DNA of 64,000 nucleotides from the NCBI RefSeq assembly GCF_023922585.1, contig NZ_JAMFTN010000014.1:192232-256231 (forward strand). The letters run 5' to 3'. The position numbers and the translations under genes are program-made. Source of the stretch: Aliidiomarina quisquiliarum (GTDB taxonomy: Bacteria > Pseudomonadota > Gammaproteobacteria > Enterobacterales > Alteromonadaceae). The notes under the pieces are model-generated. The model saw only the letters and a program-made list of their open reading frames with translations. It did not search any database and was not told the DNA's origin. Below are positions 44,708 through 52,883 of this stretch, in pieces; within the stretch, counting starts at the first letter, position 1; every line of letters starts with the position of its first letter.

Positions 44708-45430
44708 TTACTTCTCAATAGCAGTGGTCGTCAGGCTATAGCTCTCTACCGCACCGTCTTTCAAAACCAGCACATGATCAGCCATGTGATGAGCTATTTC
44801 TGGGCTGTGGGTAATAAAAATGTAACTCATCTTAAAGTCGTCTTGTAAGTCTAATAATAAGTTCAGTATTTGTGCTCGCACCGAGGTGTCGAGGTTGGCC
44901 AAAGCTTCGTCGGCCACCAGTACTTTAGGGTTTAAAATAATCGCTCGGGCAATACAGGCTCGTTGCCGTTGGCCGTTCGACATCATATACGGATAAAACA
45001 CCCGATGCTCGTCAAGCAAGCCCACCCGCAGTAGGGTGCTGGTTATTAAGTCGTTGCGCTGGGTTAGGGTTAGCTTGGTGTTAAACCACAAGGCTTCGTG
45101 CAGCTGCTTACCAATGGTTTTATGGGGGTTTAACGAGGCTTCCGAGTCTTGAAAAACCATGCGAATGTTTTGCGCTCTATTTTTAAAGTCGCCGCTGAGC
45201 AGCTTGGTGCCTTGAAAAAACAGCTCGCCACTGGTGGGGGCAATAGCGCCAGCAATAATGGCTGCTAAGGTCGACTTGCCCGAGCCATTGTTACCCATTA
45301 CCGCCAGCGACTTGCCTTCATGCAATTCGAACGACACATTATGCAACGCCACCTGCGAATGCTTGCGAAACCAACCCATGTGGGTGTCGTAGGTTTTACT
45401 AATGGCTTCGGCACGAAGTAAGCAGCTCAT
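44708..45430 (-). CDS. sapF: Peptide ABC transporter ATP-binding protein SapF
   Basis: Second ATPase of the Sap transporter, 240 residues. It shows Walker A GNNGSGKST, the signature variant MSNGQRQRACIARAI, Walker B KVLVADEALANLD and a D-loop/switch histidine in IFITHSPEIAHHM. The start ATG overlaps the sapD stop (ATGA). It is the last gene of the sapABCDF operon. In enterobacteria the Sap system is linked to antimicrobial-peptide resistance, putrescine export and potassium uptake; which applies here is unknown. Confidence 0.9.
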   Translation of the reverse strand: MSCLLRAEAISKTYDTHMGWFRKHSQVALHNVSFELHEGKSLAVMGNNGSGKSTLAAIIAGAIAPTSGELFFQGTKLLSGDFKNRAQNIRMVFQDSEASLNPHKTIGKQLHEALWFNTKLTLTQRNDLITSTLLRVGLLDEHRVFYPYMMSNGQRQRACIARAIILNPKVLVADEALANLDTSVRAQILNLLLDLQDDFKMSYIFITHSPEIAHHMADHVLVLKDGAVESYSLTTTAIEK

Positions 45431-46467
45431 AGTATATTTTGCTCCTTATTGTTCGCCCGTTGGTTTTTCGCCACTGGCTTTTTTTCCGGTAGGTTAATGG
45501 GGTAGTGACAATAAAATTCACGCTTGCCTATGGTTTGCATGTCGGGCCGCTGTACACACTTGCGTTTAGCATAGGGGCAACGTGGCCCCATTCGGCAACC
45601 AATGGGCATGTGCTGAAGGTTAGGCTCTAACTCGGGCAAGGTTTGTAAGCGTTGTTTAGGAGCCAGCCGGTCGGGTCGAAATAACGAGGTATAACCTAAG
45701 GCGTCGGTATAAGGGTGGTGGGGCGTTTGCATTAGTTCATTGCAGCTTCCGGTTTCCATTATTTGCCCAGAATAAATAGTAGAAAGGTGCGTGGTTTCTT
45801 TCATTAAGTCGGAAAAATCTTGGGTAATGAGCAATATCGACATGTGATACTGGGCATGCAATTGGGCCAATAAGCGATAAATTTGCGCCCGAGTATTGGG
45901 CTCCATAGCAGTGGTGGGCTCGTCGGCAATTAACAACAACGGCCGGTGGGCTATGGCGGTGGCTATCATTACTTTTTGCGCTGCGCCTTCACTGAGTTCA
46001 AAAGGGTACGACTTTAAAATTTGCTGGTGGTTTTTAACCCCCATCCGAATCAACAGGTTGGTTGCATACTCGTCGCGTGCCTTGCGCCGCTGCCAAAAAG
46101 AAGCCTTTATATCGCGGTTTAAAATAGCTTCTCGTAATTGTTGTAACACCGTGGCATTGGGGTCGAGATAGTCGGTAGGATCTTGAAAAATCATGGCAAT
46201 ATCAACACCGATAATGTTGCGCCGTTGTTTGCTGGTAAGGCGAAGCAAGTCGATCCCCTGAAACCATAAGCGGTCGGCTTGCATGCGCCAGTCGGGGTTA
46301 ATAAAGCCCATAATAGCGCGAGCCACCAAACTTTTACCCGAGCCAGACTCACCCACCAAGGTGTGAATTTCACCTTCGGCAATTTGCAGCGACACCCTAT
46401 CGAGTATTTTCACTTCACCGTGTGGCGCGTCGGCATAAATACTTAGGTTACGAATATCTATAAGCAT
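45427..46467 (-). CDS. sapD: Peptide ABC transporter ATP-binding protein SapD
   Basis: First ATPase of the Sap transporter, 346 residues. It has Walker A GESGSGKSLVARAI, the SapD-specific signature LSEGAAQKVMIATAIA in place of LSGGQ, Walker B LLLIADEPTTAMEP, and an oligopeptide/dipeptide C-terminal domain with the cysteine cluster C-x5-C-x6-C (GCRMGPRCPYAKRKCVQRP). The degenerate signature is typical of SapD, and in E. coli SapD binds ATP to support Trk potassium uptake. It overlaps sapF by four bases and follows sapC by two. Confidence 0.9.
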   Translation of the reverse strand: MLIDIRNLSIYADAPHGEVKILDRVSLQIAEGEIHTLVGESGSGKSLVARAIMGFINPDWRMQADRLWFQGIDLLRLTSKQRRNIIGVDIAMIFQDPTDYLDPNATVLQQLREAILNRDIKASFWQRRKARDEYATNLLIRMGVKNHQQILKSYPFELSEGAAQKVMIATAIAHRPLLLIADEPTTAMEPNTRAQIYRLLAQLHAQYHMSILLITQDFSDLMKETTHLSTIYSGQIMETGSCNELMQTPHHPYTDALGYTSLFRPDRLAPKQRLQTLPELEPNLQHMPIGCRMGPRCPYAKRKCVQRPDMQTIGKREFYCHYPINLPEKKPVAKNQRANNKEQNIL

Positions 46468-46469
46468 GC

Positions 46470-47363
46470 TTAGTGTTCCATTCGTGCTTGTAAGGTCGAA
46501 CGCAAGGTTTCGCCCATTACATTCACACTAATTAAGGTGATAAACAATGCCAAGCCGGGTAACGCCATAACCCAAGGGGTGTTGTAGGCAAATTCCACAC
46601 TTAATGCTAGCATTGCGCCCCATTCAGGCACCGGTGCCTGGGCGCCTAAACCAAGAAAACCAAGGGCAGCAATATCTAAAATAGCGGCCGAAAAAGCTAA
46701 GGTAAATTGGGTTACTAAAGGCTTCACTATGTTGGGAAGAATAACTGCAACAAATAAATAGCGTGAGCTTACACCGTTTAATTGGCTGGCAATCACATAG
46801 TCTTTGCCTAGCTCTTCCACAATGGCGTTACGGGTGGTTAATAAAAATTGCGGCACAAACACTAAGCCAATGGCAAGTGCTGCATTAGGTAGGCCAGGGC
46901 CAATCACCGCAATAATAATTAGTGCCAATAGCAGTGAGGGAATTGAAAACAGCACCCCAAGTAAATGTTTAACTGCGGAACTAGCCACACCTACGTTCAT
47001 GGCCACCATTACCCCAGCGCTTATACCTAGCAAAGCAGCCATGCACACCATAAGTAGCGGTAAACCAAAGGTAAAGCGGGCGCCATGTAAAATACGCGAC
47101 AGCATATCGCGGCCTAGCGAATCGGTACCTAGCAAAAAGCGTAAGTCGCCGTGGTTAGACCATGCCGGTGGCAACGATAATAACTCGCTAAACTGCTCAT
47201 TAGCGCCAAAAGGGGCAAGCCACGAGCCAAACAACGCAATAAACAACAAAAAGCAAAGCGTATAAAGCGACGCTCGCGCTAAAGGTTTGGCATAAAAATC
47301 AAGCCAAGCTTGCTGCAATGGCGAAGGGTTGCGCTCTTCGTAATAAAGGTCGTTAGGTTGCAT
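46470..47363 (-). CDS. sapC: Peptide ABC transporter permease SapC
   Basis: Inner-membrane permease of the DppC/OppC type, 297 residues. A soluble N-terminus (residues 1-30, YYEERNPSPLQQAWLDFYAKPLARA) is followed by about six membrane helices. The permease features include FLLGTDSLGRDMLSRILHGARFT and the EAA-like cytoplasmic loop GKDYVIASQLNGVSSRYLFVAVILPNIV. It overlaps sapB by 11 bases and lies two bases before sapD, so expression is coupled along the operon. Confidence 0.9.
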   Translation of the reverse strand: MQPNDLYYEERNPSPLQQAWLDFYAKPLARASLYTLCFLLFIALFGSWLAPFGANEQFSELLSLPPAWSNHGDLRFLLGTDSLGRDMLSRILHGARFTFGLPLLMVCMAALLGISAGVMVAMNVGVASSAVKHLLGVLFSIPSLLLALIIIAVIGPGLPNAALAIGLVFVPQFLLTTRNAIVEELGKDYVIASQLNGVSSRYLFVAVILPNIVKPLVTQFTLAFSAAILDIAALGFLGLGAQAPVPEWGAMLALSVEFAYNTPWVMALPGLALFITLISVNVMGETLRSTLQARMEH

Positions 47364-48378
47364 TTAGTTCACGCCTTACCCTAGGGAAACGCCATGCATG
47401 GAAAATAGTTGTGGCCACATTCACCAACAATATTAAACTGGCTAACAGCAACAACACACCTTGAATAACTGGGTAGTCGCGCTCGTAAATACTCCGCACT
47501 AACCAACGACCCAAACCCGGCCAAGAAAAAATCATTTCAATAATAAGGGTGTTGGTAATCAGCAAACTAAAGGCAGTACTAATGTGCAGGGTAACTTCTT
47601 GCATAGTATTGGGAATAACATGTTTAAACAGCACTTCTGGGGTAGACAACCCCCGCGCATAAGCCCCCTTCACAAAATTAAGCCGCAACACGTCTACACA
47701 GGCGTTACGGGTTAAGCGAATGAGTAACACTAAAGGAACGGTGGCTAGCACAATTACGGGCAAAATCATGTGCTGCAATGCATTTAACAAGGCAATGCCA
47801 CGGTAGGGCTGCTCGGCTAGCCAAATGTCTACCAAAATAGAACCGCTTACCAAGGGAATATCAAACAACGGGTTTACTTGCCCAGCAATAGGTACCCAAC
47901 CCAATGCCACGGCAAAAATAAGAATACTTAACTGCGCCATCCAAAACACGGGAATAGAGTAACCCGACAAACTAAAAAAGGTAATTATTTGGTCAATAGG
48001 CTTGTTGTGGTGCATGGCCGCTAAAATACCAAGGGGTGGGCCTAATAGTAAGGCCAGCGCCATGGCTAACAGGCTTAATTCGAGAGTTGCAGGAAAACGT
48101 AACTTAAATTCTTGCCATACCGAGGCACCGTCTTGTAGCGACACGCCCCAGTCAAAGGCAAAAAAGTGCGCCATATAGGCTAGGTATTGGCTAATAATAT
48201 TTTTATCAAAAGCCCGGGCGGTGGCCACGGCTTGGTAATGTATATCGGTAACCAGTACCCCGCTGGCATTGGTTATAGCATTACCTGGAAACCAAAAAGC
48301 CAGTGAAAAGGCCAGTACAGTTAACACAAATAGCGTTAGCGCCAGTACCGTGAATTGGCGCAAAATAATACGAATCAT
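47353..48378 (-). CDS. sapB: Peptide ABC transporter permease SapB
   Basis: Inner-membrane permease of the DppB/OppB type, 341 residues. It begins IRIILRQFTVLALTLFVLTVLAFSLAFWFPG, has about six membrane helices, and carries the EAA-like loop NFVKGAYARGLSTPEVLFKHVIPNTM and the end motif SIYERDYPVIQG. It forms the translocation pore with SapC. The start ATG overlaps the sapA stop (ATGA). Confidence 0.9.
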   Translation of the reverse strand: MIRIILRQFTVLALTLFVLTVLAFSLAFWFPGNAITNASGVLVTDIHYQAVATARAFDKNIISQYLAYMAHFFAFDWGVSLQDGASVWQEFKLRFPATLELSLLAMALALLLGPPLGILAAMHHNKPIDQIITFFSLSGYSIPVFWMAQLSILIFAVALGWVPIAGQVNPLFDIPLVSGSILVDIWLAEQPYRGIALLNALQHMILPVIVLATVPLVLLIRLTRNACVDVLRLNFVKGAYARGLSTPEVLFKHVIPNTMQEVTLHISTAFSLLITNTLIIEMIFSWPGLGRWLVRSIYERDYPVIQGVLLLLASLILLVNVATTIFHAWRFPRVRRELNAT

Positions 48379-50051
48379 GGCACGCCCCCGGTATTTTCAG
48401 TAACGGTGCTGGTAACAGGGCCAGGCTCACTGCGGTCGATATACACCGGGTGCAGGCGAATACCGCCAAAGGTAGGCGGTAAAATGCCCTGTACATTTTT
48501 CCGCGACACCTGATAACGAATAGAATGGGCCAGCGGTAGCACGGGAACTTCTTCGGCTAGTAATTGCTGGGCGGCACGATATAAACGCTGGCGTTCACTT
48601 ATTTCAGTGGTACGAATGGCCGCCGTTACTAATTGATCAAAGCCTTCATGGCACCATAGGGCCCGATTATTCACCGACCGTTTGGCGGCACAGGTAAGCA
48701 AGGGCCGAAAAAAGTTATCCGGATCACTATGGTCTGCCGACCAGCCAATTAACACCGAGTCATGTTCACCTTGGGCTAACCGGCGGCGAAAGCTACGCCA
48801 TTCATAACTTACAATATTGGCCCGAATACCAACGAAAGCTAAATCAGCTTGCATTTTTTCAGCCATCATGCGGGCACTTGGGTTATACGAACGCTGCACC
48901 GGCAAAGCCCATATGTCCATGCTAAAACCATTGGGGAAGCCAGCTGCAGTAAGTAAGTTGCGGGCTTTAACAGGGTCGTAGCTGTAGGCTTCGGGTAGCG
49001 CCACATGGGCCCAACTGGTGTCAGGCAAAATAGACTCGGCAATAACCGCATGGTCGTAATACACGCTGCGTATCAGCGCTTCGCGATTAATAGCATGGGC
49101 TAAAGCTTGGCGCACCAACGGCTGATTAAAAGGCGGCCGTTCCGTATTAAAGGCCCAAAACGCCGTGTTTGGGCTAAGCGACTGTTGCACATTCACATCG
49201 TCGCGTTGTTTTAACCAAGCAATATCACGGGCAGGTGGGTAGGGGCTAATGTCGCAGTCGCCGGTTAATAACATTAGCATGCGTTTATGGTCGCTAGGCG
49301 TAATGCGAAACACCAAACTTTCAGACGCCGCAGGCCCCCGCCAATAGGTGTCGTGGCGCAGGTAATTCACACTGACGTCTTGGCGAAAATCGCGAAATTT
49401 AAAGGGCCCAGTGCCAATGGGTTGTTGATCAATACGATGGGGCTCATGCGCTAATAACAGTTGCTGGCCATATTCGGCCGACAAAATAACAGCGAAGCTC
49501 GAACTTAAGGTCGACATAAACGAGCTGTCGGGCTCTCGTAATTCGATACGAACTGTGTAGGGGGTTGGCGCTGAAATTCGTTGAATCAGTTGATCCAGCT
49601 TGGTGGCGCGAAAAAAAGGATAATGGCCACCGGAAACAAAATGATAAGGGTGTTCTGGGTCGAGCCAGCGCTGGAAGGAAAAAATCACGTCGTCTGCAGT
49701 GAATGAACGGGTTGGGCTAAAGTAGGGGGTTTGGTGAAACTGCACATTTTCACGCAAGCTAAAGGTGTACACACGGCCGTCACTAGTTACCTTCCATTCG
49801 GTGGCAAGGGCGGGCCGAAACTCTTGCTGCTGCTCGTTGTATTCTATTAAGGTATCGTATAACTGTAACGAAGTCATGTCTAGGGTGGTGGCCGAAGTAA
49901 CCATTTGCGGGTTAAACGATTCGGGATTCCCTTCGGAACAATAAAGCACGCCACTGCTATTGGGTGGTAAGGCGGGGCTACAGGCTATTAGGCTTGTTGC
50001 CAGCAAACCTCCAACAATAGTTTTAAGCACCTTATTGAATTGCTTATGCAT
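48375..50051 (-). CDS. sapA: Periplasmic peptide-binding protein SapA (lipoprotein)
   Basis: Solute-binding protein of ABC transporter family 5 that delivers peptide ligands to SapBC. The 558-residue product has a lipoprotein signal (KTIVGGLLATSLIACSP) and family blocks LYDTLIEYNEQQQEFRPALATEW, FTADDVIFSFQRWLDPEHPYHF, and PIGTGPFKFRDF. The frame is open to 50078, but ATG 50051 places the signal peptide correctly. That start overlaps the last eight bases of pspF, so sapA translation is coupled to pspF. The lipid anchor is less usual, since enterobacterial SapA is soluble. Confidence 0.88.
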   Translation of the reverse strand: MHKQFNKVLKTIVGGLLATSLIACSPALPPNSSGVLYCSEGNPESFNPQMVTSATTLDMTSLQLYDTLIEYNEQQQEFRPALATEWKVTSDGRVYTFSLRENVQFHQTPYFSPTRSFTADDVIFSFQRWLDPEHPYHFVSGGHYPFFRATKLDQLIQRISAPTPYTVRIELREPDSSFMSTLSSSFAVILSAEYGQQLLLAHEPHRIDQQPIGTGPFKFRDFRQDVSVNYLRHDTYWRGPAASESLVFRITPSDHKRMLMLLTGDCDISPYPPARDIAWLKQRDDVNVQQSLSPNTAFWAFNTERPPFNQPLVRQALAHAINREALIRSVYYDHAVIAESILPDTSWAHVALPEAYSYDPVKARNLLTAAGFPNGFSMDIWALPVQRSYNPSARMMAEKMQADLAFVGIRANIVSYEWRSFRRRLAQGEHDSVLIGWSADHSDPDNFFRPLLTCAAKRSVNNRALWCHEGFDQLVTAAIRTTEISERQRLYRAAQQLLAEEVPVLPLAHSIRYQVSRKNVQGILPPTFGGIRLHPVYIDRSEPGPVTSTVTENTGGVP

Positions 50052-51129
50052 CGCGTTGCATGCCTTCAAGTAAGCCATATTTTTTTAAGTAGCCCCGCAG
50101 CTGATGATAGGTTAACCCCACCAGTTCGGCAGTTCTTTTCTGGTTAAACTGTGCTTCAGCCAAGGCTTTTTCTAACAAAGTAGTTTCAAAGGCTTGACTA
50201 ACGTCTTTAAAGTCAAAGCCTGCGCTAAAGTCTGGCAGGCTTATATGTTCGCCGGTTATGGCTGTTGTCGCTTCGGTGGGGCCAGTGGTGTGCACCGGTG
50301 CGCTGGTAACAGCCGTAAGGGTTTGTTTTATGCGCCGAGTTGGGCGCCAAGGGCTAGCGAAGGGGTCGAGCACCACTTCATGCACCGGTAATTGATCGTT
50401 ATTTAACCGGTACACACTACGTTCAACCACATTTTTTAATTCGCGCACATTACCAGGCCAGTCATGGCCTTCTAAGGTAGCTCGAGCGCGGCTGGTAAAA
50501 CCACCAAAACAAGACAACTCGAGTTCGCGGGCCATTTGAATGGCAAAGTGTTCGGCTAATAGCAAAATGTCTTCCGGGCGCTCACGTAAGGGGGGTAAGG
50601 TAATTACGTCGAAGGCTAAGCGGTCGAGTAAGTCGGGGCGAAACTTATGCTCGGCGGCTAATGAAGGTAAGTCGTCATTGGTGGCCGCAATTAAGCGTAC
50701 ATCGGTGCGCACGGTTTTATTGCCACCCACCCGTTCAAATTCACCGTATTCAATAACCCGCAGTAATTTTTCTTGCACTAAGGCCGAGGTGTTGGCCAGC
50801 TCGTCAAGAAACAGCGTACCACCATGGGCACGCTCAAAACGGCCTTCATGTTTTTTATTAGCGCCGGTAAAAGAGCCCGCTTCGTGACCAAACAACTCAC
50901 TTTCCAGTAAGTTTTCATTTAAAGCCGCACAGTTCAGCTTTAAGTAGGGTTGCTCCCACCGTTTCGACAAATAGTGCAAGCGCTCAGCAATAAGCTCTTT
51001 ACCGGTACCCCGTTCGCCAATAATCAACACCGGTTTGTTCATTGGCGCAGCCTGTGAAACATGCTCGAGCACACCCAAAAAGCTGTCAGACTGCCCAATT
51101 AAATTATCTTCGTAGCGAAAACGGCTCAT
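50044..51129 (-). CDS. pspF: Sigma-54-dependent activator PspF
   Basis: AAA+ enhancer-binding protein that activates pspA transcription with sigma-54 and is inhibited by PspA. The 361-residue product lacks an N-terminal receiver domain, as PspF does. It has Walker A GERGTGKELIAERLHY, the sigma-54 contact loop GSFTGA (GAFTGA variant), Walker B GGTLFLDELA, sensor II WPGNVRELKNVVERS and a C-terminal Fis-type helix-turn-helix (KRTAELVGLTYHQLRGYLKKYGL). It is divergent from pspA and overlaps sapA. Auto-control from the shared intergenic region is expected from E. coli. Confidence 0.96.
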   Translation of the reverse strand: MSRFRYEDNLIGQSDSFLGVLEHVSQAAPMNKPVLIIGERGTGKELIAERLHYLSKRWEQPYLKLNCAALNENLLESELFGHEAGSFTGANKKHEGRFERAHGGTLFLDELANTSALVQEKLLRVIEYGEFERVGGNKTVRTDVRLIAATNDDLPSLAAEHKFRPDLLDRLAFDVITLPPLRERPEDILLLAEHFAIQMARELELSCFGGFTSRARATLEGHDWPGNVRELKNVVERSVYRLNNDQLPVHEVVLDPFASPWRPTRRIKQTLTAVTSAPVHTTGPTEATTAITGEHISLPDFSAGFDFKDVSQAFETTLLEKALAEAQFNQKRTAELVGLTYHQLRGYLKKYGLLEGMQRDA

Positions 51130-51296
51130 GGTTATAACTCATTCTTAGTCGGTAGGTCGGTTAAATAATTCAAATTGCGTAAAAGTGGTTAAATTCACTA
51201 CTTGTTAGTGTATTTGTTTAATGTACTGAAAGCACTCATTTCTTTAACTAAGCGCATAAAACAAGTAAATACAGTAACTTACATAAAAAATAAAAG

Positions 51297-51313
51297 TTGG
51301 CAAGCATATTGTA
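51297..51313 (+). promoter_or_regulatory. Putative sigma-54 promoter of pspA
   Basis: TTGGCAAG-CATA-TTGTA, close to YTGGCACG-N4-TTGCW, with the key GG and the -12 G ten bases apart (GG-N10-GT). It lies 42 bases before the pspA start and faces it. The -12 C is a T. Confidence 0.7.
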
Positions 51314-51354
51314 TAGCTAGTGGCGTGAACGTTACTATTAATGAGGAAAACACC

Positions 51355-52047
51355 ATGAGTATTTTTTCACGCTTTTCAGACATCATCAATGCCAACTTAA
51401 ATGCATTACTCGACAAAGCCGAAGATCCACAAAAAATGGTTCGGCTTATTATTCAAGAAATGGAAGACACCTTAGTGCAAGTACGCTCGGTGGCAGCACG
51501 CACCTTGGCCGAGAAAAAAGAATTAACCCGTCAGCTTACCCGCATGGAAGACGACGTAGTAGAATGGGACAACCGTGCCGCTTTAGCTTTAAGTAAAGAC
51601 CGAGAAGACTTAGCGCGCTCTGCCTTAATTGAAAAGTCGAAAGTGCAAGACACTGTCAACAGCTTGCTAGAAGACATTGCCCGTACCGACGACCAAGTGG
51701 ACCGCTTATCAAGTGAAATAGGCCAGTTGCAAGAAAAACTAAGCGACGCCAAAGCACGCCAGGCCTCTATTTTAATGCGCGAGCGTACCGTTAGTTCACG
51801 GTTGAATGTAAAACGCACCCTCGACAGCTCAAAAGTAGACGAAGCATTGCAGAAGTTCGACCGCTACGAAGCTAAAATTGACAATTTAGAGTCGCAAGTA
51901 GACGCATACGACCTCGGTAAGCGTACCTTGGCCGATGAATTTCGCGCCTTAGAAAATGAAACCAAGGTAGACGCAGAACTAGAAGCTTTAAAAGCACGTA
52001 TGCAAAAGCAGTCATCCACCACGACCGCTAGCGACGACAACGCTTAA
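51355..52047 (+). CDS. pspA: Phage shock protein A
   Basis: Peripheral inner-membrane coiled-coil protein that stabilises damaged membranes and also inhibits PspF. The 230-residue product begins with the amphipathic helix MSIFSRFSDIINANLNALLDKAEDP and is almost wholly helical, with the PspA/IM30 segment MVRLIIQEMEDTLVQVRS. The frame is open further upstream to 51202, but the sigma-54 promoter lies inside that extension and GAGG is at 51342-51345, so ATG 51355 is the start. It is 11 bases from pspB. Confidence 0.97.
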   Translation: MSIFSRFSDIINANLNALLDKAEDPQKMVRLIIQEMEDTLVQVRSVAARTLAEKKELTRQLTRMEDDVVEWDNRAALALSKDREDLARSALIEKSKVQDTVNSLLEDIARTDDQVDRLSSEIGQLQEKLSDAKARQASILMRERTVSSRLNVKRTLDSSKVDEALQKFDRYEAKIDNLESQVDAYDLGKRTLADEFRALENETKVDAELEALKARMQKQSSTTTASDDNA

Positions 52048-52058
52048 GGACCAAGCTG

Positions 52059-52298
52059 ATGGAAACAGCAATTGTAGCAGTTTTAGCCACTCCTATTATT
52101 ATTTTCATGGTAATAGTGGCGCCTATTTGGCTGGTACTGCATTACCGTAGTAAAAACAAAATGAGCCAAGGGCTAAGCGAACAAGAAGCCATACAGTTTC
52201 GCGAGTTAGTGCAAAAAGCCGAGCAATTAAAAGAGCGGGTGCGCTCGCTAGAACGAATTTTAGACCAAGAGCACCCCGACTGGCGCAAGTACAACTAG
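52059..52298 (+). CDS. pspB: Phage shock protein B
   Basis: A 79-residue inner-membrane protein that with PspC senses envelope stress and draws PspA away from PspF. It has one N-terminal membrane helix (about residues 5-27, AVLATPIIIFMVIVAPIWLVLHY) and a cytoplasmic coiled coil (EAIQFRELVQKAEQLKERVRSLERILDQEHPDW), matching the family well. It lies between pspA and pspC in the operon. Confidence 0.95.
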   Translation: METAIVAVLATPIIIFMVIVAPIWLVLHYRSKNKMSQGLSEQEAIQFRELVQKAEQLKERVRSLERILDQEHPDWRKYN

Positions 52299-52310
52299 AA
52301 GGTAGCGACC

Positions 52311-52745
52311 ATGTTTAAAGACAAAAAAAGGCTATATCGCGACCATCGCAATGCAAAAGTTGCAGGCGTATGTGCCGGGTTAGCAGAATACTTTGGTTGG
52401 GAAGTGTGGATTATTCGGATTATTTTCGTGACCACACTTATTTTTTCATCGTCGGTTACTTTAGTGGCTTATATCGTTGCTTGGGTTGTGCTCGACAAGA
52501 AGCCCGCGGAAAAAACTTATGCTGGTGGCAGTGGCCCAATACGTGAAGAAACCCGTTTCGAGCGTAATTCTGAAGGCCATACCATTGAAATAAAAACCCG
52601 CGTGTGGGAATCGGGCAAAGCACCAAAAGATGCCCTACAAGACGTTGTCCAGGAATTTAGTGACCTAGAAGACAGCCTTCGCGACATGGAACGCTGTGTT
52701 ACGTCGAAACAATACCAACTACGCCAAGAAATAAATCGTCTGTAA
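52311..52745 (+). CDS. pspC: Phage shock protein C
   Basis: A 144-residue inner-membrane stress sensor. It has the PspC domain (RDHRNAKVAGVCAGLAEYFGWEVWIIRIIF) followed by one or two membrane helices (about residues 38-65, VTTLIFSSSVTLVAYIVAWVVL) and a helical C-terminal tail with coiled-coil character (FSDLEDSLRDMERCVTSKQYQLRQE). It ends the pspABC operon; pspD, pspE and pspG are absent here. Its stop codon lies inside the terminator stem. Confidence 0.95.
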   Translation: MFKDKKRLYRDHRNAKVAGVCAGLAEYFGWEVWIIRIIFVTTLIFSSSVTLVAYIVAWVVLDKKPAEKTYAGGSGPIREETRFERNSEGHTIEIKTRVWESGKAPKDALQDVVQEFSDLEDSLRDMERCVTSKQYQLRQEINRL

Positions 52746-52766
52746 TTCCTTACAGACGATTTTATG
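52733..52766 (+). terminator. Terminator of pspABC overlapping the pspC stop
   Basis: AAATCGTCTGTAA and TTACAGACGATTT form a 13-pair stem around TTCC, followed by a short T tract. The stop codon TAA (52743-52745) is part of the left arm. Confidence 0.75.
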
Positions 52767-52782
52767 GCAAATATTCGTTACA
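52765..52782 (+). promoter_or_regulatory. Weak TyrR-box-like site upstream of methionine gamma-lyase
   Basis: TGGCAA-ATATTC-GTTACA has the G-N14-C spacing of TyrR boxes (consensus TGTAAA-N6-TTTACA), but only four of six bases match in the left half. It is a candidate only. Confidence 0.3.
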
Positions 52783-52883
52783 TCCCGCAACTGGTCTGAG
52801 CTGTATGAACATATTGCTCTCGGCCAGTTCCCTTCGTAAGCTGAGTTCCATTCACATAAATATAACAATGGAATACAACAGCA

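Noticed and set aside
46804-47265. 153-codon plus-strand open frame opposite sapC
   Set aside because: Composition-driven shadow of a well-supported permease gene; no ribosome site or recognisable domain.
51202-51354. Longer PspA starting at 51202
   Set aside because: The sigma-54 promoter is inside this stretch, and PspA family proteins start at MSIFSRF.
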